A stretch of 64,000 bases of DNA, from positions 992,001 to 1,056,000 of the forward strand of contig NZ_CP092713.1 of the NCBI RefSeq assembly GCF_023983475.1. Reading direction: 5' to 3'. Shown here piece by piece: positions 51,897 through 60,457 of the stretch (position 1 is its first letter; each line of letters starts with the position of its first letter). The notes beneath the pieces are model-generated. The model was given only the letters and a program-made list of their open reading frames with translations, ran no database searches and had not been told where the DNA came from. Origin of the DNA: Aliivibrio fischeri ATCC 7744 = JCM 18803 = DSM 507 (GTDB lineage Bacteria > Pseudomonadota > Gammaproteobacteria > Enterobacterales > Vibrionaceae). Made by a program: the position numbers and the translations under genes.

Positions 51897-52727
51897 ATGA
51901 ATAAGAAAGGGATTGTTGTGTCACCACCATTTGAATCTGTTTATACTGGTGGGATTAGTTGTGGCGGAGACCCTGACCCACTTGAACTTAGGAAATATCT
52001 TCTTTATTGGGATGAGATTGATTATCCAACAAATACTTTAATTCATATTAGTTCCAATGACATTGATTACCTTCAAACTACCGGAGTACTGAAAAGGACT
52101 CATGTAAATTTTAGAGGGACAGTTAGTTCTGGTAGAGGTGAATTTTTCATTGCAGCGCAAGAAGCTGCTTTTAAAAAGAATCAGGAAGATGAACCTGGCT
52201 GTTGGACTATGGCTCAATTATCAAATGTTCCATTTTATACACAGTCATCTATTGGTTTAGGGGTTGAAGTTGAACTTTATGACATGCTTCCAGTACCTAG
52301 CCAAGATACGCCATTATTAGATATTCTTGAATTTAAACATAAACGGAATGATGAGCTAGTAGCTTTTCGTTGTTATTTAGATGAGTTAAATGAAAAAATA
52401 ATAACATCTAAAGATATCCCTCGCGCAAAAAACGCTCAATTATCACGTCTAGAATTATCATTAAAAGATATAGATAGAACCATAAATGAATCTGGTTTTA
52501 AACGTATAACAACTAATTTAAAGCATGTAATTAATTCAGATTTTTCTGGTGTAGTCGGAGCTGGACTTGGTTCGGCAGGGTTAGCATCTATGATTCAAAT
52601 GTATCCATTAATTGCTGGAGTTGCTGGGGCTGGATTAGTTACTGGAATTAAAAGTATGATGATGCCTTCAGTACAATGTCAAACAGACTTTAATTACATA
52701 AACAGTGTAAGAAGAAACTTCAGATAA
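51897..52727 (+). CDS. hypothetical protein, DUF6236-like, 276 aa
   Basis: ATG 51897 after GAGGTTAG. It opens KKGIVVSPPFESVYTGGISCGG and has LYWDEIDYPTNTLIHIS, the type of start seen in DUF6236-like proteins. Residues 145-215 are helical and charged. A Gly/Ala-rich hydrophobic segment lies near the end (VVGAGLGSAGLASM, then IAGVAGAGLVTGI). Function unknown; family link is tentative. Confidence 0.65.
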   Translation: MNKKGIVVSPPFESVYTGGISCGGDPDPLELRKYLLYWDEIDYPTNTLIHISSNDIDYLQTTGVLKRTHVNFRGTVSSGRGEFFIAAQEAAFKKNQEDEPGCWTMAQLSNVPFYTQSSIGLGVEVELYDMLPVPSQDTPLLDILEFKHKRNDELVAFRCYLDELNEKIITSKDIPRAKNAQLSRLELSLKDIDRTINESGFKRITTNLKHVINSDFSGVVGAGLGSAGLASMIQMYPLIAGVAGAGLVTGIKSMMMPSVQCQTDFNYINSVRRNFR

Positions 52728-52732
52728 ATTAG

Positions 52733-52857
52733 TGCTAACAAATGCATCAACACGATTTACTACACTCGGCATCTCAGGTTGTCGGGTGTTTCTCGTTTTA
52801 GGGTGTCAATTTTAAGTATAATTGTTTGGTAGTAAACGTGTTATGCAGGCGTTAAAT
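52733..52857 (+). repeat. attC 65 (class 3)
   Basis: R'' TGCTAAC at 52733-52739, core GTTAAAT at 52851-52857. Confidence 0.95.
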
Positions 52858-53169
52858 GCCAGTGATTAAAAAATCAATTGCAGCAATAATCTCATTTCTG
52901 AAAGTCGATAACTCATTAACAGGTTCGGATAAGATTTTAACTGGAACACTTGTCATTTGTTGTGTCAGCATTATAAAGTCACCTTCATCAATATGAATCG
53001 TAGGACAAAGGTGACTTGGTGCTTTCTTATCAAGTAGTTCGATTGGTGTTAATGGAATGACTAATCGAGTATTTAAGTTATCAAGTAGATCACTTTGAAC
53101 ATCGACAAAGTAAGGGTAGGTTTTAGCGGAACTTTTATCTTTGTTTTTATATAGCGTAAATTGAGACAT
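52852..53169 (-). CDS. ccdB: CcdB-family gyrase toxin (copy 2)
   Basis: 105 residues; differs from copy 1 at four or five positions (SSAKT for SSTKT, FIMLTQQ for FVMLTQQ, KILSEPV for KILTDPV). By recollection this version is the closer match to published CcdB(Vfi). Antisense to the array; its stop again uses the core-site TTA. Confidence 0.92.
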   Translation of the reverse strand: MSQFTLYKNKDKSSAKTYPYFVDVQSDLLDNLNTRLVIPLTPIELLDKKAPSHLCPTIHIDEGDFIMLTQQMTSVPVKILSEPVNELSTFRNEIIAAIDFLITGI

Positions 53170-53415
53170 TTAAAATACTCGGTATGAATCAGAAAAAAGA
53201 CCGTATTTATCGGTTAGTTCGTTGCAAGCATCAATAGCTTCAGAGTTTTGTTCTAACCATTCTTGTCTTTTTAGTTTGCTCACTTCCTGTGAAAGTGCTT
53301 TTTCCATTGTTGCTGAAAGGTTTATTTTTAAACGTTTTGCTTCAGCAAGCAGGTCACTATTTAAAGTTAAATTGGTCGCTTTCTTTACCGCTTGTGTATT
53401 ATATTGATTTCTCAT
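53170..53415 (-). CDS. ccdA: CcdA-family antitoxin (copy 2)
   Basis: 81 residues (MRNQYNTQAVKKATNLTLNSDLLAEAKRL). Differs from copy 1 mainly at the toxin-binding end (CNELTDKYGLF for CNELTEKHGLF), so cross-neutralisation between copies is an open question. Stop directly abuts the ccdB ATG. Confidence 0.9.
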   Translation of the reverse strand: MRNQYNTQAVKKATNLTLNSDLLAEAKRLKINLSATMEKALSQEVSKLKRQEWLEQNSEAIDACNELTDKYGLFSDSYRVF

Positions 53416-53471
53416 AACGTCACCACTCATGCGCATTAAGTATGTGGGTTCAGTATATAACGTAAAAAGGC

Positions 53472-53598
53472 ATTTAACAAATGCATCAACACGATTTACT
53501 ACACTCGGCGTTGTCAGTTTGTCTTTAGTTTCAGTGATTAAGGCAGTAAAATTTAGCTAAGTATGTATCGTAGCAAACGTGTTATGCAGGCGTTAACT
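53472..53598 (+). repeat. attC 66 (class 2)
   Basis: R'' ATTTAAC at 53472-53478, core GTTAACT at 53592-53598. Arms ACTAC/GTAGC carry a mismatch. Confidence 0.93.
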
Positions 53599-53627
53599 GC
53601 TTTTTTAATCAACGAGAAAGGATTCGT

Positions 53628-54242
53628 ATGTTTATACCTAGAAATATGGAAATGAAAGATCATAATTTGATTTGTAACTTTATAAAAAATAATAACTTTG
53701 GGGTATTAACCTCATCAGATTTAACCGCAACACACATTCCATTTGTATTGAAATCGGATGAAGGAAATAAAGGTACTTTGTATGGTCATCTTACTAAAGC
53801 TAACAAGCACTGGAAACAGTTTCAAAATCAAAGAGTGTTAATTGTCTTTAATGGACCTCATGCTTATATCTCACCAACTTGGTATTTATATAAACCAGCA
53901 GTACCAACATGGAATTATGCCGCTGTTCACTGTTATGGAATAGTAGAAATTATTGATGGTGAGGGCGTAAATGAGGTTATGGACGATACAATTTTAGCTC
54001 ATGAACCTGAATTACTTTTAAATTCAGATATAATGTCAACTGAATATCAAGCGAAGCTAAAAAACGCGATAGTAGCTTTTAAGATTGTAATTGATGATTA
54101 TCAAGGTGTAGAAAAACTAGGGCAACAAAGAAAAATAGAAGATCAGCATGGAGTTCATCTTGCGTTGAAAGAGAGTAAATATTCAGGAGCTAATGAATTA
54201 GCTGAATATATGGAAAAGCGAGACCTCGGCATAGGCAGTTAA
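53628..54242 (+). CDS. PaiB-family FMN-binding protein
   Basis: 204 residues starting MFIPRNMEMKDHNLICNFIKNNNFGVLTS, the standard PaiB opening. KGTLYGHLTKANKHWKQF and VLIVFNGPHAYISPTWYLYKPAVPTWNYAAVHCYGIVEII are the flavin split-barrel motifs. PaiB proteins are described as FMN-binding negative transcriptional regulators, though the biochemical role is poorly known. The final TAA is part of the attC R''. Confidence 0.93.
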   Translation: MFIPRNMEMKDHNLICNFIKNNNFGVLTSSDLTATHIPFVLKSDEGNKGTLYGHLTKANKHWKQFQNQRVLIVFNGPHAYISPTWYLYKPAVPTWNYAAVHCYGIVEIIDGEGVNEVMDDTILAHEPELLLNSDIMSTEYQAKLKNAIVAFKIVIDDYQGVEKLGQQRKIEDQHGVHLALKESKYSGANELAEYMEKRDLGIGS

Positions 54243-54363
54243 CAAATGCATCAACACGATTTGCTACACTCGGCATTGTAAGTTTGCCTTTAGTTTCAGT
54301 GATTAAGGCGTTAAAATTCAGCTAGGTCTGTATCGTAGCAAACGTGTTATGCAGGCGTTAGTA
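54237..54363 (+). repeat. attC 67 (class 2)
   Basis: R'' AGTTAAC at 54237-54243, core GTTAGTA at 54357-54363. Confidence 0.95.
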
Positions 54364-54386
54364 CTCTCAGCAGTTTAGAGGTTAAT

Positions 54387-55586
54387 TTGGAAAAATATGT
54401 TAGTCACCTGAAACGTCAGGGTTTTGAATTACTTGAAGATATTGGTTCAGGGCTTTCAGGCAAAACAAAGAAAGCAAAGCAGCCATCTCTTGAGCGCTTT
54501 GTAGCGATAAAGTTCTTCGATAGTTTGTTTGTTCGAAATAATGCTGAGTTAAGAAAAAAATTTAAACGTGAGGCGTTTATTCTCGCAGAAGCACAGCATC
54601 CAGCAATCCCTTATGTGATTACTCATGGCGAAGTGCCGCTAAATGATACTTCTATCCCATATATAGTGATGGAGCATATTGATGGAATAAATTTAGATGA
54701 ATATATACTTAAAAATGGTGCATTAGAGCAAGATAAAGTTATAAATATTGCTACTCAAATATTAGACGCTCTATTGTTAGTGCATTCAAAAGGTATAATT
54801 CATCGTGATATTAAACCGTCAAATATTATGTTATCTACGAATGGCCATGCTTATTTAATAGATTTCTCTATAGGCTTTGCTCCTTCAGGTAATCCTAATT
54901 TTACGAGAGCAACGAGGACTGGTGATCATTTAGGATCTGCCGAATATATATCGCCGGAACAAAATGTAGATATGAAAAATGTAGACCAAAGAGCAGATAT
55001 TTATTCTCTTGGTTTAACACTGTGTAAACTTCTAACTGGAGTTCCAACACTTTCAGCGTTGGATAAGCCAGATCTTTCAATCTCTTATGCTTTACGTAAA
55101 TTAATTATGAAAGCGAGTGAATATAAAGTAGAAGATCGTTATCAGACTGTCGATGAAGTTATAAGAGAATTAAGAGGGCTATCAAATACAGGACTTTTTA
55201 CTATTAACACACCAAGTAAAGCTTTATGTAATCATTTAAAATGTCCTGATGCACACTGGTCACCAAATGGTTTTTATAAAGGTGCTAATTTTAAAGAGCA
55301 ATGTACTGATATTCATTGTACGTCTTGTGGAGGTAAACTGATCTATCAATGCCGATGCGGTTATCCGATAGCAGATACTCAGTATTGCGGAGGATGTGGA
55401 AATGAATTATTTAAAATCCCAGAATGCTTAATGTGTGGTTCTCATTTAAGTAAAGTTGACATAGATAAAGATACATCTAAAGGATGCTCTAAATGTCAAA
55501 GTAAGCAGCAAAAACAAGTTCAAGTTTGGGGACAATCAGCACCAGTTGATCCACCTATGAATTTTGATGATGATATTCCGTTTTAG
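54387..55586 (+). CDS. Ser/Thr protein kinase with zinc ribbons and SSB-type C-terminal tail
   Basis: 399 residues, TTG start after AGAGG. The kinase domain (1-270) is complete: GSGLSGKTKKA (Gly loop), VAIKFF (Lys), IIHRDIKPSNIML (catalytic Asp), YLIDFSIGFA (DFS in place of DFG), GSAEYISPEQ (activation segment end), DIYSLGLTL. Residues 285-375 hold about 14 cysteines in zinc-ribbon pairs. The protein ends VDPPMNFDDDIPF, as the TIR-like protein at 31310 does, matching the SSB C-terminal tip. Bacterial kinases such as Stk2 act in abortive infection. Confidence 0.88.
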   Translation: MEKYVSHLKRQGFELLEDIGSGLSGKTKKAKQPSLERFVAIKFFDSLFVRNNAELRKKFKREAFILAEAQHPAIPYVITHGEVPLNDTSIPYIVMEHIDGINLDEYILKNGALEQDKVINIATQILDALLLVHSKGIIHRDIKPSNIMLSTNGHAYLIDFSIGFAPSGNPNFTRATRTGDHLGSAEYISPEQNVDMKNVDQRADIYSLGLTLCKLLTGVPTLSALDKPDLSISYALRKLIMKASEYKVEDRYQTVDEVIRELRGLSNTGLFTINTPSKALCNHLKCPDAHWSPNGFYKGANFKEQCTDIHCTSCGGKLIYQCRCGYPIADTQYCGGCGNELFKIPECLMCGSHLSKVDIDKDTSKGCSKCQSKQQKQVQVWGQSAPVDPPMNFDDDIPF

Positions 55587-55596
55587 GTGAAAAGAG

Positions 55597-55721
55597 TACT
55601 AACAAATGCATCAACACGATTTGCTACACTCGGCATTCTAGGTTTCTTTGAGTTTACCGTGTTAAGTGGTAAATTTGAGCTTAATCTGCATGATAGCAAA
55701 CGTGTTATGCAGGCGTTACAC
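55597..55721 (+). repeat. attC 68 (class 1)
   Basis: R'' TACTAAC at 55597-55603, core GTTACAC at 55715-55721. Confidence 0.95.
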
Positions 55722-56175
55722 GAACTAAAGATTGCAGTTTTTTGGCTCAGTTCGGCGATAGAACCATTCGATTTTTAGATGTGAAAATAGGGTGGTTTTC
55801 CTTCTTCTTTGTTGCCTTTTAGCGTTCGTTTCATCAGGTTCGGCAATTAAGCATTGTCGGCCTAAATTCAGGCGTTTCAGAGGCATTTTTACGCTTCAAT
55901 TGTTCTTTGGTGTTGCCTCATTTTATCCTGCATTCGTACTTTGCTCGTAGCATTTTCAATCCCAATTGTGGTTAGGGTATTTGGTTTATCAGCTCCAAAC
56001 TTGCTGAAACCAAATCGTTCAAATGGTGCTAGAAAAAGGATTGCTTCGTTTCGCAGTTTTTGTAGTTGAACGTTTCTTTTGTTCGCTAATTTAGCTTTTG
56101 TAATTTAGAATTGGTTTTTAAATATTATTGGTAAATCAGTTCTTTACCAATTAAAGCAAAGCGTTGACAAAGATC
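55716..56175 (+). repeat. type-B ORF-less cassette body, copy B10
   Basis: The 5' hairpin region reads GGCTCAGTTCGGCGATAGAACC and no longer pairs fully. The middle resembles type A (TTCAGGCGTTTCAGAGGC), the ends type B. Confidence 0.83.
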
Positions 56176-56282
56176 GTGTAACAAAGCAATCAACACGATG
56201 CTAATTACACTCGGCGTTTGTGGTTTGGAGTGTAATTGGTTTTGAAAGTCGGTCGTTCGCACGTGTTATTGCGGCGTTAAAT
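56176..56282 (+). repeat. attC 69 (class 5)
   Basis: R'' GTGTAAC at 56176-56182, core GTTAAAT at 56276-56282. Confidence 0.93.
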
Positions 56283-56298
56283 CTATATAGGAGGCAGT

Positions 56299-57369
56299 GT
56301 GCCTTATAAATTAAAACTTGAAGATTTTGATTATTTTATGCCTGATGCTAATCAGGTCACTATAGACCAAATGTTGATGCTAGGGCATAAAATTCTGCCG
56401 GGTGTTAATGGTTGGTCAGGGTTTCTTACACAATATTTCCACCCTGATGATGAAACTATTTTGTATATAGATGAAAGAGAAAATGATGATCATTTATTTA
56501 TTGGTGGCTGCTTAGTTTCAGCAAAAGAAAAACATGAAATTTTGCCGGAACTTAGTCAATTTAAGAACACTTTTAGACCAGAAAATAATGCCGAACAATG
56601 GTTTTTAAAAGGTAGCGGAATGCATGCTGGTGTTGACAAAGATAACGGAGATGATGCTTTGTCACGATGGATTCTGTGGGCGAAATTTTTAAAAACATTT
56701 CCATGTTTTTACAGGTTTCACTCTGTGTCTTTAAACAAGAAGAAATTTATATATTCGGAGTCTCAACCGAAATGGAAGAATATTGAAAGATATCGTTGTG
56801 CATATGAAGCTTTGTTCAAGACATTGGAGCAAAATAGACATAGTAAAATTACTGTAGTTACTGATAATGTACAAGGCGCGCAATTGAAAGGGCTAAAACA
56901 AGCGATCGAAAACTCAGTTAATATTCTAGAGCGAAAAGTGTTACTTGATCCTCCTGTGCCTAAAGAGGATTTTTCAAGCGTAGATTCAAATTGGCTACAA
57001 TTTGTGGACATGCAGATTTATGCACTTTCAAGATTCATCTTTCCTTCAGGTAGAAATGTATTAATGGATTTTGAAAAGTATTCCTATGAAGTTTCGGAAG
57101 GAAATTTTATTATATCGAGCGATCCAAAAGAGTTAATGAAACAGCGTTTGCAAGTTTCTAAGTACTTTATCCTAAAAGATATATTTCATCATTTGAGGCT
57201 TAAATTTGTAACTAGATTAGTTAGTCCTCACTATACAGAGACGATATCATCTATGGTGTGTATTTCAGATAAAGAAGTTCTAAATTTCGCAGACATTGTC
57301 GATAAATCTATTCATGGGTTTTGTAATCGAGCTCATTCATCTATTACTTTTGATTTTCACGAAATATAA
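56299..57369 (+). CDS. DUF3800-family protein
   Basis: 356 residues, GTG start 5 nt after AGGAGG. DUF3800 landmarks in order: TILYIDERENDDHLFIGGCLVS (acidic D-E after a strand), ITVVTDNVQGAQL (second Asp) and NWLQFVDMQIYALSRF (the lQ.aD end motif). The fold is predicted RNase H-like, suggesting a nuclease. About 60 residues precede the domain. Many DUF3800 genes sit in defence islands; this one is alone in its cassette. Confidence 0.78.
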   Translation: MPYKLKLEDFDYFMPDANQVTIDQMLMLGHKILPGVNGWSGFLTQYFHPDDETILYIDERENDDHLFIGGCLVSAKEKHEILPELSQFKNTFRPENNAEQWFLKGSGMHAGVDKDNGDDALSRWILWAKFLKTFPCFYRFHSVSLNKKKFIYSESQPKWKNIERYRCAYEALFKTLEQNRHSKITVVTDNVQGAQLKGLKQAIENSVNILERKVLLDPPVPKEDFSSVDSNWLQFVDMQIYALSRFIFPSGRNVLMDFEKYSYEVSEGNFIISSDPKELMKQRLQVSKYFILKDIFHHLRLKFVTRLVSPHYTETISSMVCISDKEVLNFADIVDKSIHGFCNRAHSSITFDFHEI

Positions 57370-57496
57370 ATTTAACAAATGCATCAACACGATTTGCTAC
57401 ACTCGGCGTTGTCAGTTTGCCTTTAGTTTCAGTGATTAAGGCGTTAAAATTCAGCTAAGTCTGTATCGTAGCAAACGTGTTATGCAGGCGTTATAA
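57370..57496 (+). repeat. attC 70 (class 2)
   Basis: R'' ATTTAAC at 57370-57376, core GTTATAA at 57490-57496. Confidence 0.95.
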
Positions 57497-57621
57497 CCTA
57501 GGTGAGATATTTCTCAAATACACTTAAATATTAATTGTTTAAGTGATAGTTAAGGTAGAATTGATTTAATACTATAGATTGCAGCTATTTAGTAATCATT
57601 GAATAAAAAAGGACTTTGAAA

Positions 57622-57768
57622 ATGACAACTCTTCAAAAAATTGCAATTGGGCTTGGATCTGGTTTACTTGTTGGATCTGTTTCAACGGTGCTACCTAGCT
57701 TACAATTTTGGTGTTTTGTCATTGGATTAACTCTAGTTAATTACGTTATTGTTACGAAGAAAAAATAA
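57622..57768 (+). CDS. 48-aa membrane mini-protein (copy 3 of 3)
   Basis: Same cassette as 37663 and 38179, 19 kb away, with two or three base changes over 516 bp. One makes Thr to Lys at position 46 (ending TKKK). Confidence 0.65.
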   Translation: MTTLQKIAIGLGSGLLVGSVSTVLPSLQFWCFVIGLTLVNYVIVTKKK

Positions 57769-57887
57769 AGCAAATAATTGATAGTTATCGGTGCCAAAGA
57801 GCATGACTTGCTGGAAATAAGATGATCAAGGTAGTGATTATAATGTTGAAGGTAAACAGTTACGGTTTCAGTAACATTATCAGATGG

Positions 57888-58012
57888 TTATAACAAATGC
57901 ATCAACACGATTTGCTACATTCGGCATTCTAGGTTTCTTTTGCTTTACCGTGTTAAGTGGTAAATTTGAGCTTAATCTGCATGGTAGCAAACGTGTTATG
58001 CAGGCGTTACAC
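57888..58012 (+). repeat. attC 71 (class 1)
   Basis: R'' TTATAAC at 57888-57894, core GTTACAC at 58006-58012. Same as attC 45 and 46. Confidence 0.95.
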
Positions 58013-58464
58013 GAACTAAAGATTGCAGTTTTTTGGCTCAGTTCGGCGATAGAACCGTTCGATTTTAGATGTGAAAGCTGGGCGGTTTTCCCTCTTCTTT
58101 GCTGCCTTTTGGTGTTCGTTTCATCAGGTTCGGCAATTGACCATTATTGCCAAAAGCTCATGGATTTCAGAAACTAATTCACGCTTCAATTGTTCATGGT
58201 TTTGCCTCATTTTAGCTTGCATCAGTGCTTTGTTCGTAGCATTTTCAATCCCAATTGTGGAGATGATATTTGGTTTATCAGTACAAAACTTGTTGAGACC
58301 AAATCGTTCAAATGGTGCTAGAAAAAGGATTGTTTCGTTTCACAGTTATTGCCGTTGATTGGATATTTTGCTCGCTTAATTGAGCCAGTCTAATTAAAAT
58401 CGTTTAACAGCAAATCTTGGTAAATCAATTCTTTACCAATTAAAGCGAAGCGTTGACAAAGATC
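58007..58464 (+). repeat. type-B ORF-less cassette body, copy B11
   Basis: 5' hairpin region degraded as in B10. Otherwise standard, ending GATCGTGTAAC. Confidence 0.84.
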
Positions 58465-58571
58465 GTGTAACAAAGCAATCAACACGATGCTAATTACACT
58501 CGGCGTTTGTGGTTTGAAGTATAATTAGTTTGGAAAGTAAGGCGTTCGCACGTGTTATTGCGGCGTTATGT
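58465..58571 (+). repeat. attC 72 (class 5)
   Basis: R'' GTGTAAC at 58465-58471, core GTTATGT at 58565-58571. Confidence 0.93.
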
Positions 58572-58593
58572 GTTTTTTTGAGTTATCATCCTG

Positions 58594-58599
58594 TATAAT
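58594..58599 (+). promoter_or_regulatory. candidate -10 element (TATAAT)
   Basis: Perfect TATAAT preceded directly by TG, 32 nt before the next ATG. No good -35 is seen. Confidence 0.35.
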
Positions 58600-58630
58600 T
58601 CAATCTATTAAATTTATATGAGGTATTATT

Positions 58631-59143
58631 ATGTTTGGCGGTTTTTTTCTTTGGTTCTTATTTGCAGTTTTAGTGGGTTATTTTGCTTCAAACTATAATC
58701 GAAGTGGTTTTTTATGGTTTCTATTAGCCTGTATTTTATCACCTCTAATTTCGGGTATTATATTACTTGTTTTAGGGAAAAATGATGAAAATGAAATTTT
58801 GGATAACATTGAAAGGCTGAAGCGTGCACAACAAGATTATATTGAAATTTATTGTTCAAACGAATCAACAGTTACTGGAAATCCGATTCTGAAAAAGATG
58901 TTTAATGAACTATCGAGTAAAAAAATGACAAGTTCAACAAAAACGACCGTTGATGAAATAGAAAAGTATACAAATATGTTGTTGATGGAAATAGCTCGAG
59001 TAGAGACTGCTAAATCTCAAGAAACGAGTAATGATGCTAACGTATATGACGATATAGAAAAATTGAAAAAGTTATTGGATATAAATGCGATTACGGAAAG
59101 TGAATATAATAATCAGAAAGAAAAACTATTGTCTAAAATTTAA
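58631..59143 (+). CDS. membrane protein with C-terminal SHOCT-like domain
   Basis: 170 residues, ATG after ATGAGGT. Two membrane segments (FFLWFLFAVLVGYFAS and FLWFLLACILSPLISGIILLVL) precede a coiled helical region, then DDIEKLKKLLDINAITESEYNNQKEKLLSKI, which fits the SHOCT pattern (short C-terminal helix-turn-helix, L..L...G.IteeEf...K..LL). SHOCT modules mediate oligomerisation. Confidence 0.8.
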   Translation: MFGGFFLWFLFAVLVGYFASNYNRSGFLWFLLACILSPLISGIILLVLGKNDENEILDNIERLKRAQQDYIEIYCSNESTVTGNPILKKMFNELSSKKMTSSTKTTVDEIEKYTNMLLMEIARVETAKSQETSNDANVYDDIEKLKKLLDINAITESEYNNQKEKLLSKI

Positions 59144-59152
59144 CCTGTTAAC

Positions 59153-59277
59153 ACATAACAATCACATCAACACGATTTGCTACATTCGGCATTCTAGGTT
59201 TCTTTGAGTTTACCGTATTAAGTGGTAAATTTGAGCTTAATCTGTATGGTAGCAAACGTGTTATGCAGGCGTTATAT
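59153..59277 (+). repeat. attC 73 (class 1, CAATCACATC left end)
   Basis: R'' ACATAAC at 59153-59159, core GTTATAT at 59271-59277. Confidence 0.94.
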
Positions 59278-59294
59278 GCAATAAGGAGGTTAAA

Positions 59295-59786
59295 ATTAAT
59301 AGTTTAGATTACTTGAAAGAACGGTACGATGATGAACAGTCACGCTTTAAGCATTTTGAAGAGAAGTGTTCTAAATTTCTAGCTTTTCTTACTGCCGTAG
59401 TTGGTGGAATCTCTGCATGGGGGGCTTTTTCTAAAGATTCTTTATTTGTTCCTGTCGAGCCACAAGAATGGATACAATTAATCTTATTTTGTGTTGCTTT
59501 GTTTTGTGCCGTTTGTTCATGGGGGCACGCGATTTTAGCTATCAAAATTGGTGCTTGTCCAGTGTTACCTAAAAGTAGTGCTGCTATCTTGTATATCAAA
59601 AATTCTGATGACGAAGAGCGTACCTCGTATATTTTTGATAGTTATATTAATACTCTTGAAAAACTCTCAATTGTGATTGATGACAAATCAATAAATTTAG
59701 AGCACGCATATAATGAATTAATCTATAGCGCATGGGCTTTAGGGATATTAGGCTTTATTACGATAATTATTGAGGTAACGAAATGA
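59295..59786 (+). CDS. two-TM protein, SLATT-like layout, possible ATT start
   Basis: AGGAGG at 59284-59289 is 5 nt before an in-frame ATT (59295), while the next usable codon, TTG 59313, is 23 nt away. I therefore take ATT as the start (163 aa); TTG would give 157 aa. N-terminal charged helix (LKERYDDEQSRFKHFEEKCSKF), two membrane segments (FLAFLTAVVGGISAWGAF and IQLILFCVALFCAVCSWGHAILAI), a charged helix and a last hydrophobic segment (WALGILGFITIIIEV). The layout recalls SLATT effectors of nucleotide-triggered defence; tentative. Confidence 0.65.
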   Translation: MNSLDYLKERYDDEQSRFKHFEEKCSKFLAFLTAVVGGISAWGAFSKDSLFVPVEPQEWIQLILFCVALFCAVCSWGHAILAIKIGACPVLPKSSAAILYIKNSDDEERTSYIFDSYINTLEKLSIVIDDKSINLEHAYNELIYSAWALGILGFITIIIEVTK

Positions 59787-59878
59787 CAGAACAAAAAGTT
59801 CCACAAAGCAATCAAAGACCGCCAACGACTGAGTATGTTAGAAAATCTAAAGAGCCAGTATCTCAGCAGAAAAAATAA
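59783..59878 (+). CDS. 31-aa basic small protein
   Basis: ATG overlaps the stop of the two-TM gene by 4 nt (ATGA). It reads MTEQKVPQSNQRPPTTEYVR then KSKEPVSQQKK, Pro/Gln/Lys-rich and disordered. The tight coupling and the position just before the attC suggest a real second gene. Confidence 0.5.
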   Translation: MTEQKVPQSNQRPPTTEYVRKSKEPVSQQKK

Positions 59879-59880
59879 GC

Positions 59881-60005
59881 ATATAACAAATGCATCAACA
59901 CGATTTACTACACTCGGCATCTTAGGCTGTCGGGTGTTTCTCGTTTTAAGGCGTCAATTTTAAGTATAATTGCATAGTAGTAAACGTGTTATGCAGGCGT
60001 TACAC
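59881..60005 (+). repeat. attC 74 (class 3)
   Basis: R'' ATATAAC at 59881-59887, core GTTACAC at 59999-60005. Confidence 0.95.
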
Positions 60006-60457
60006 GAACTAAAGATTGCAGCTTTTTGGCTCAGTTCAGCGATTGAGCCGTTAGTTTTTTAGGTGTGAAAGTAAGGTGGATTTCCTTTTTCTTTGTTGCC
60101 TTTTAGTTTTCATTTCATCTGGTTCGGCAATTGGCCATTATTGCCAAAAGTTCATGGGTTTCAGAAACTAATTCACGCTTCAATTGTTCATGGTTTTGCC
60201 TCATTTTACTCTGCATCAGTGCTTTGCTCTCAGTATTTTTAATCCCAATTGTGGCAAAGATATTTGGTTTATCAGCTCCAAACTTGCTGAAACCAATCGT
60301 CTAAATGGTGCTAGAAAAAGGATTGCTTCGTTTCGCAGTTTTTGTAGTTGAACGGTTCTTTTGTTCGCTAAATTAGCTTTTGTAATTTAGAATTGGTTTC
60401 TAAATATTATTGGTAAATCAGTTCTTTACCAATTAAAGCAAAGCGTTGACAAAGATC
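60000..60457 (+). repeat. type-B ORF-less cassette body, copy B12
   Basis: 458 bp, identical by eye to B1 and B9. Confidence 0.87.
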
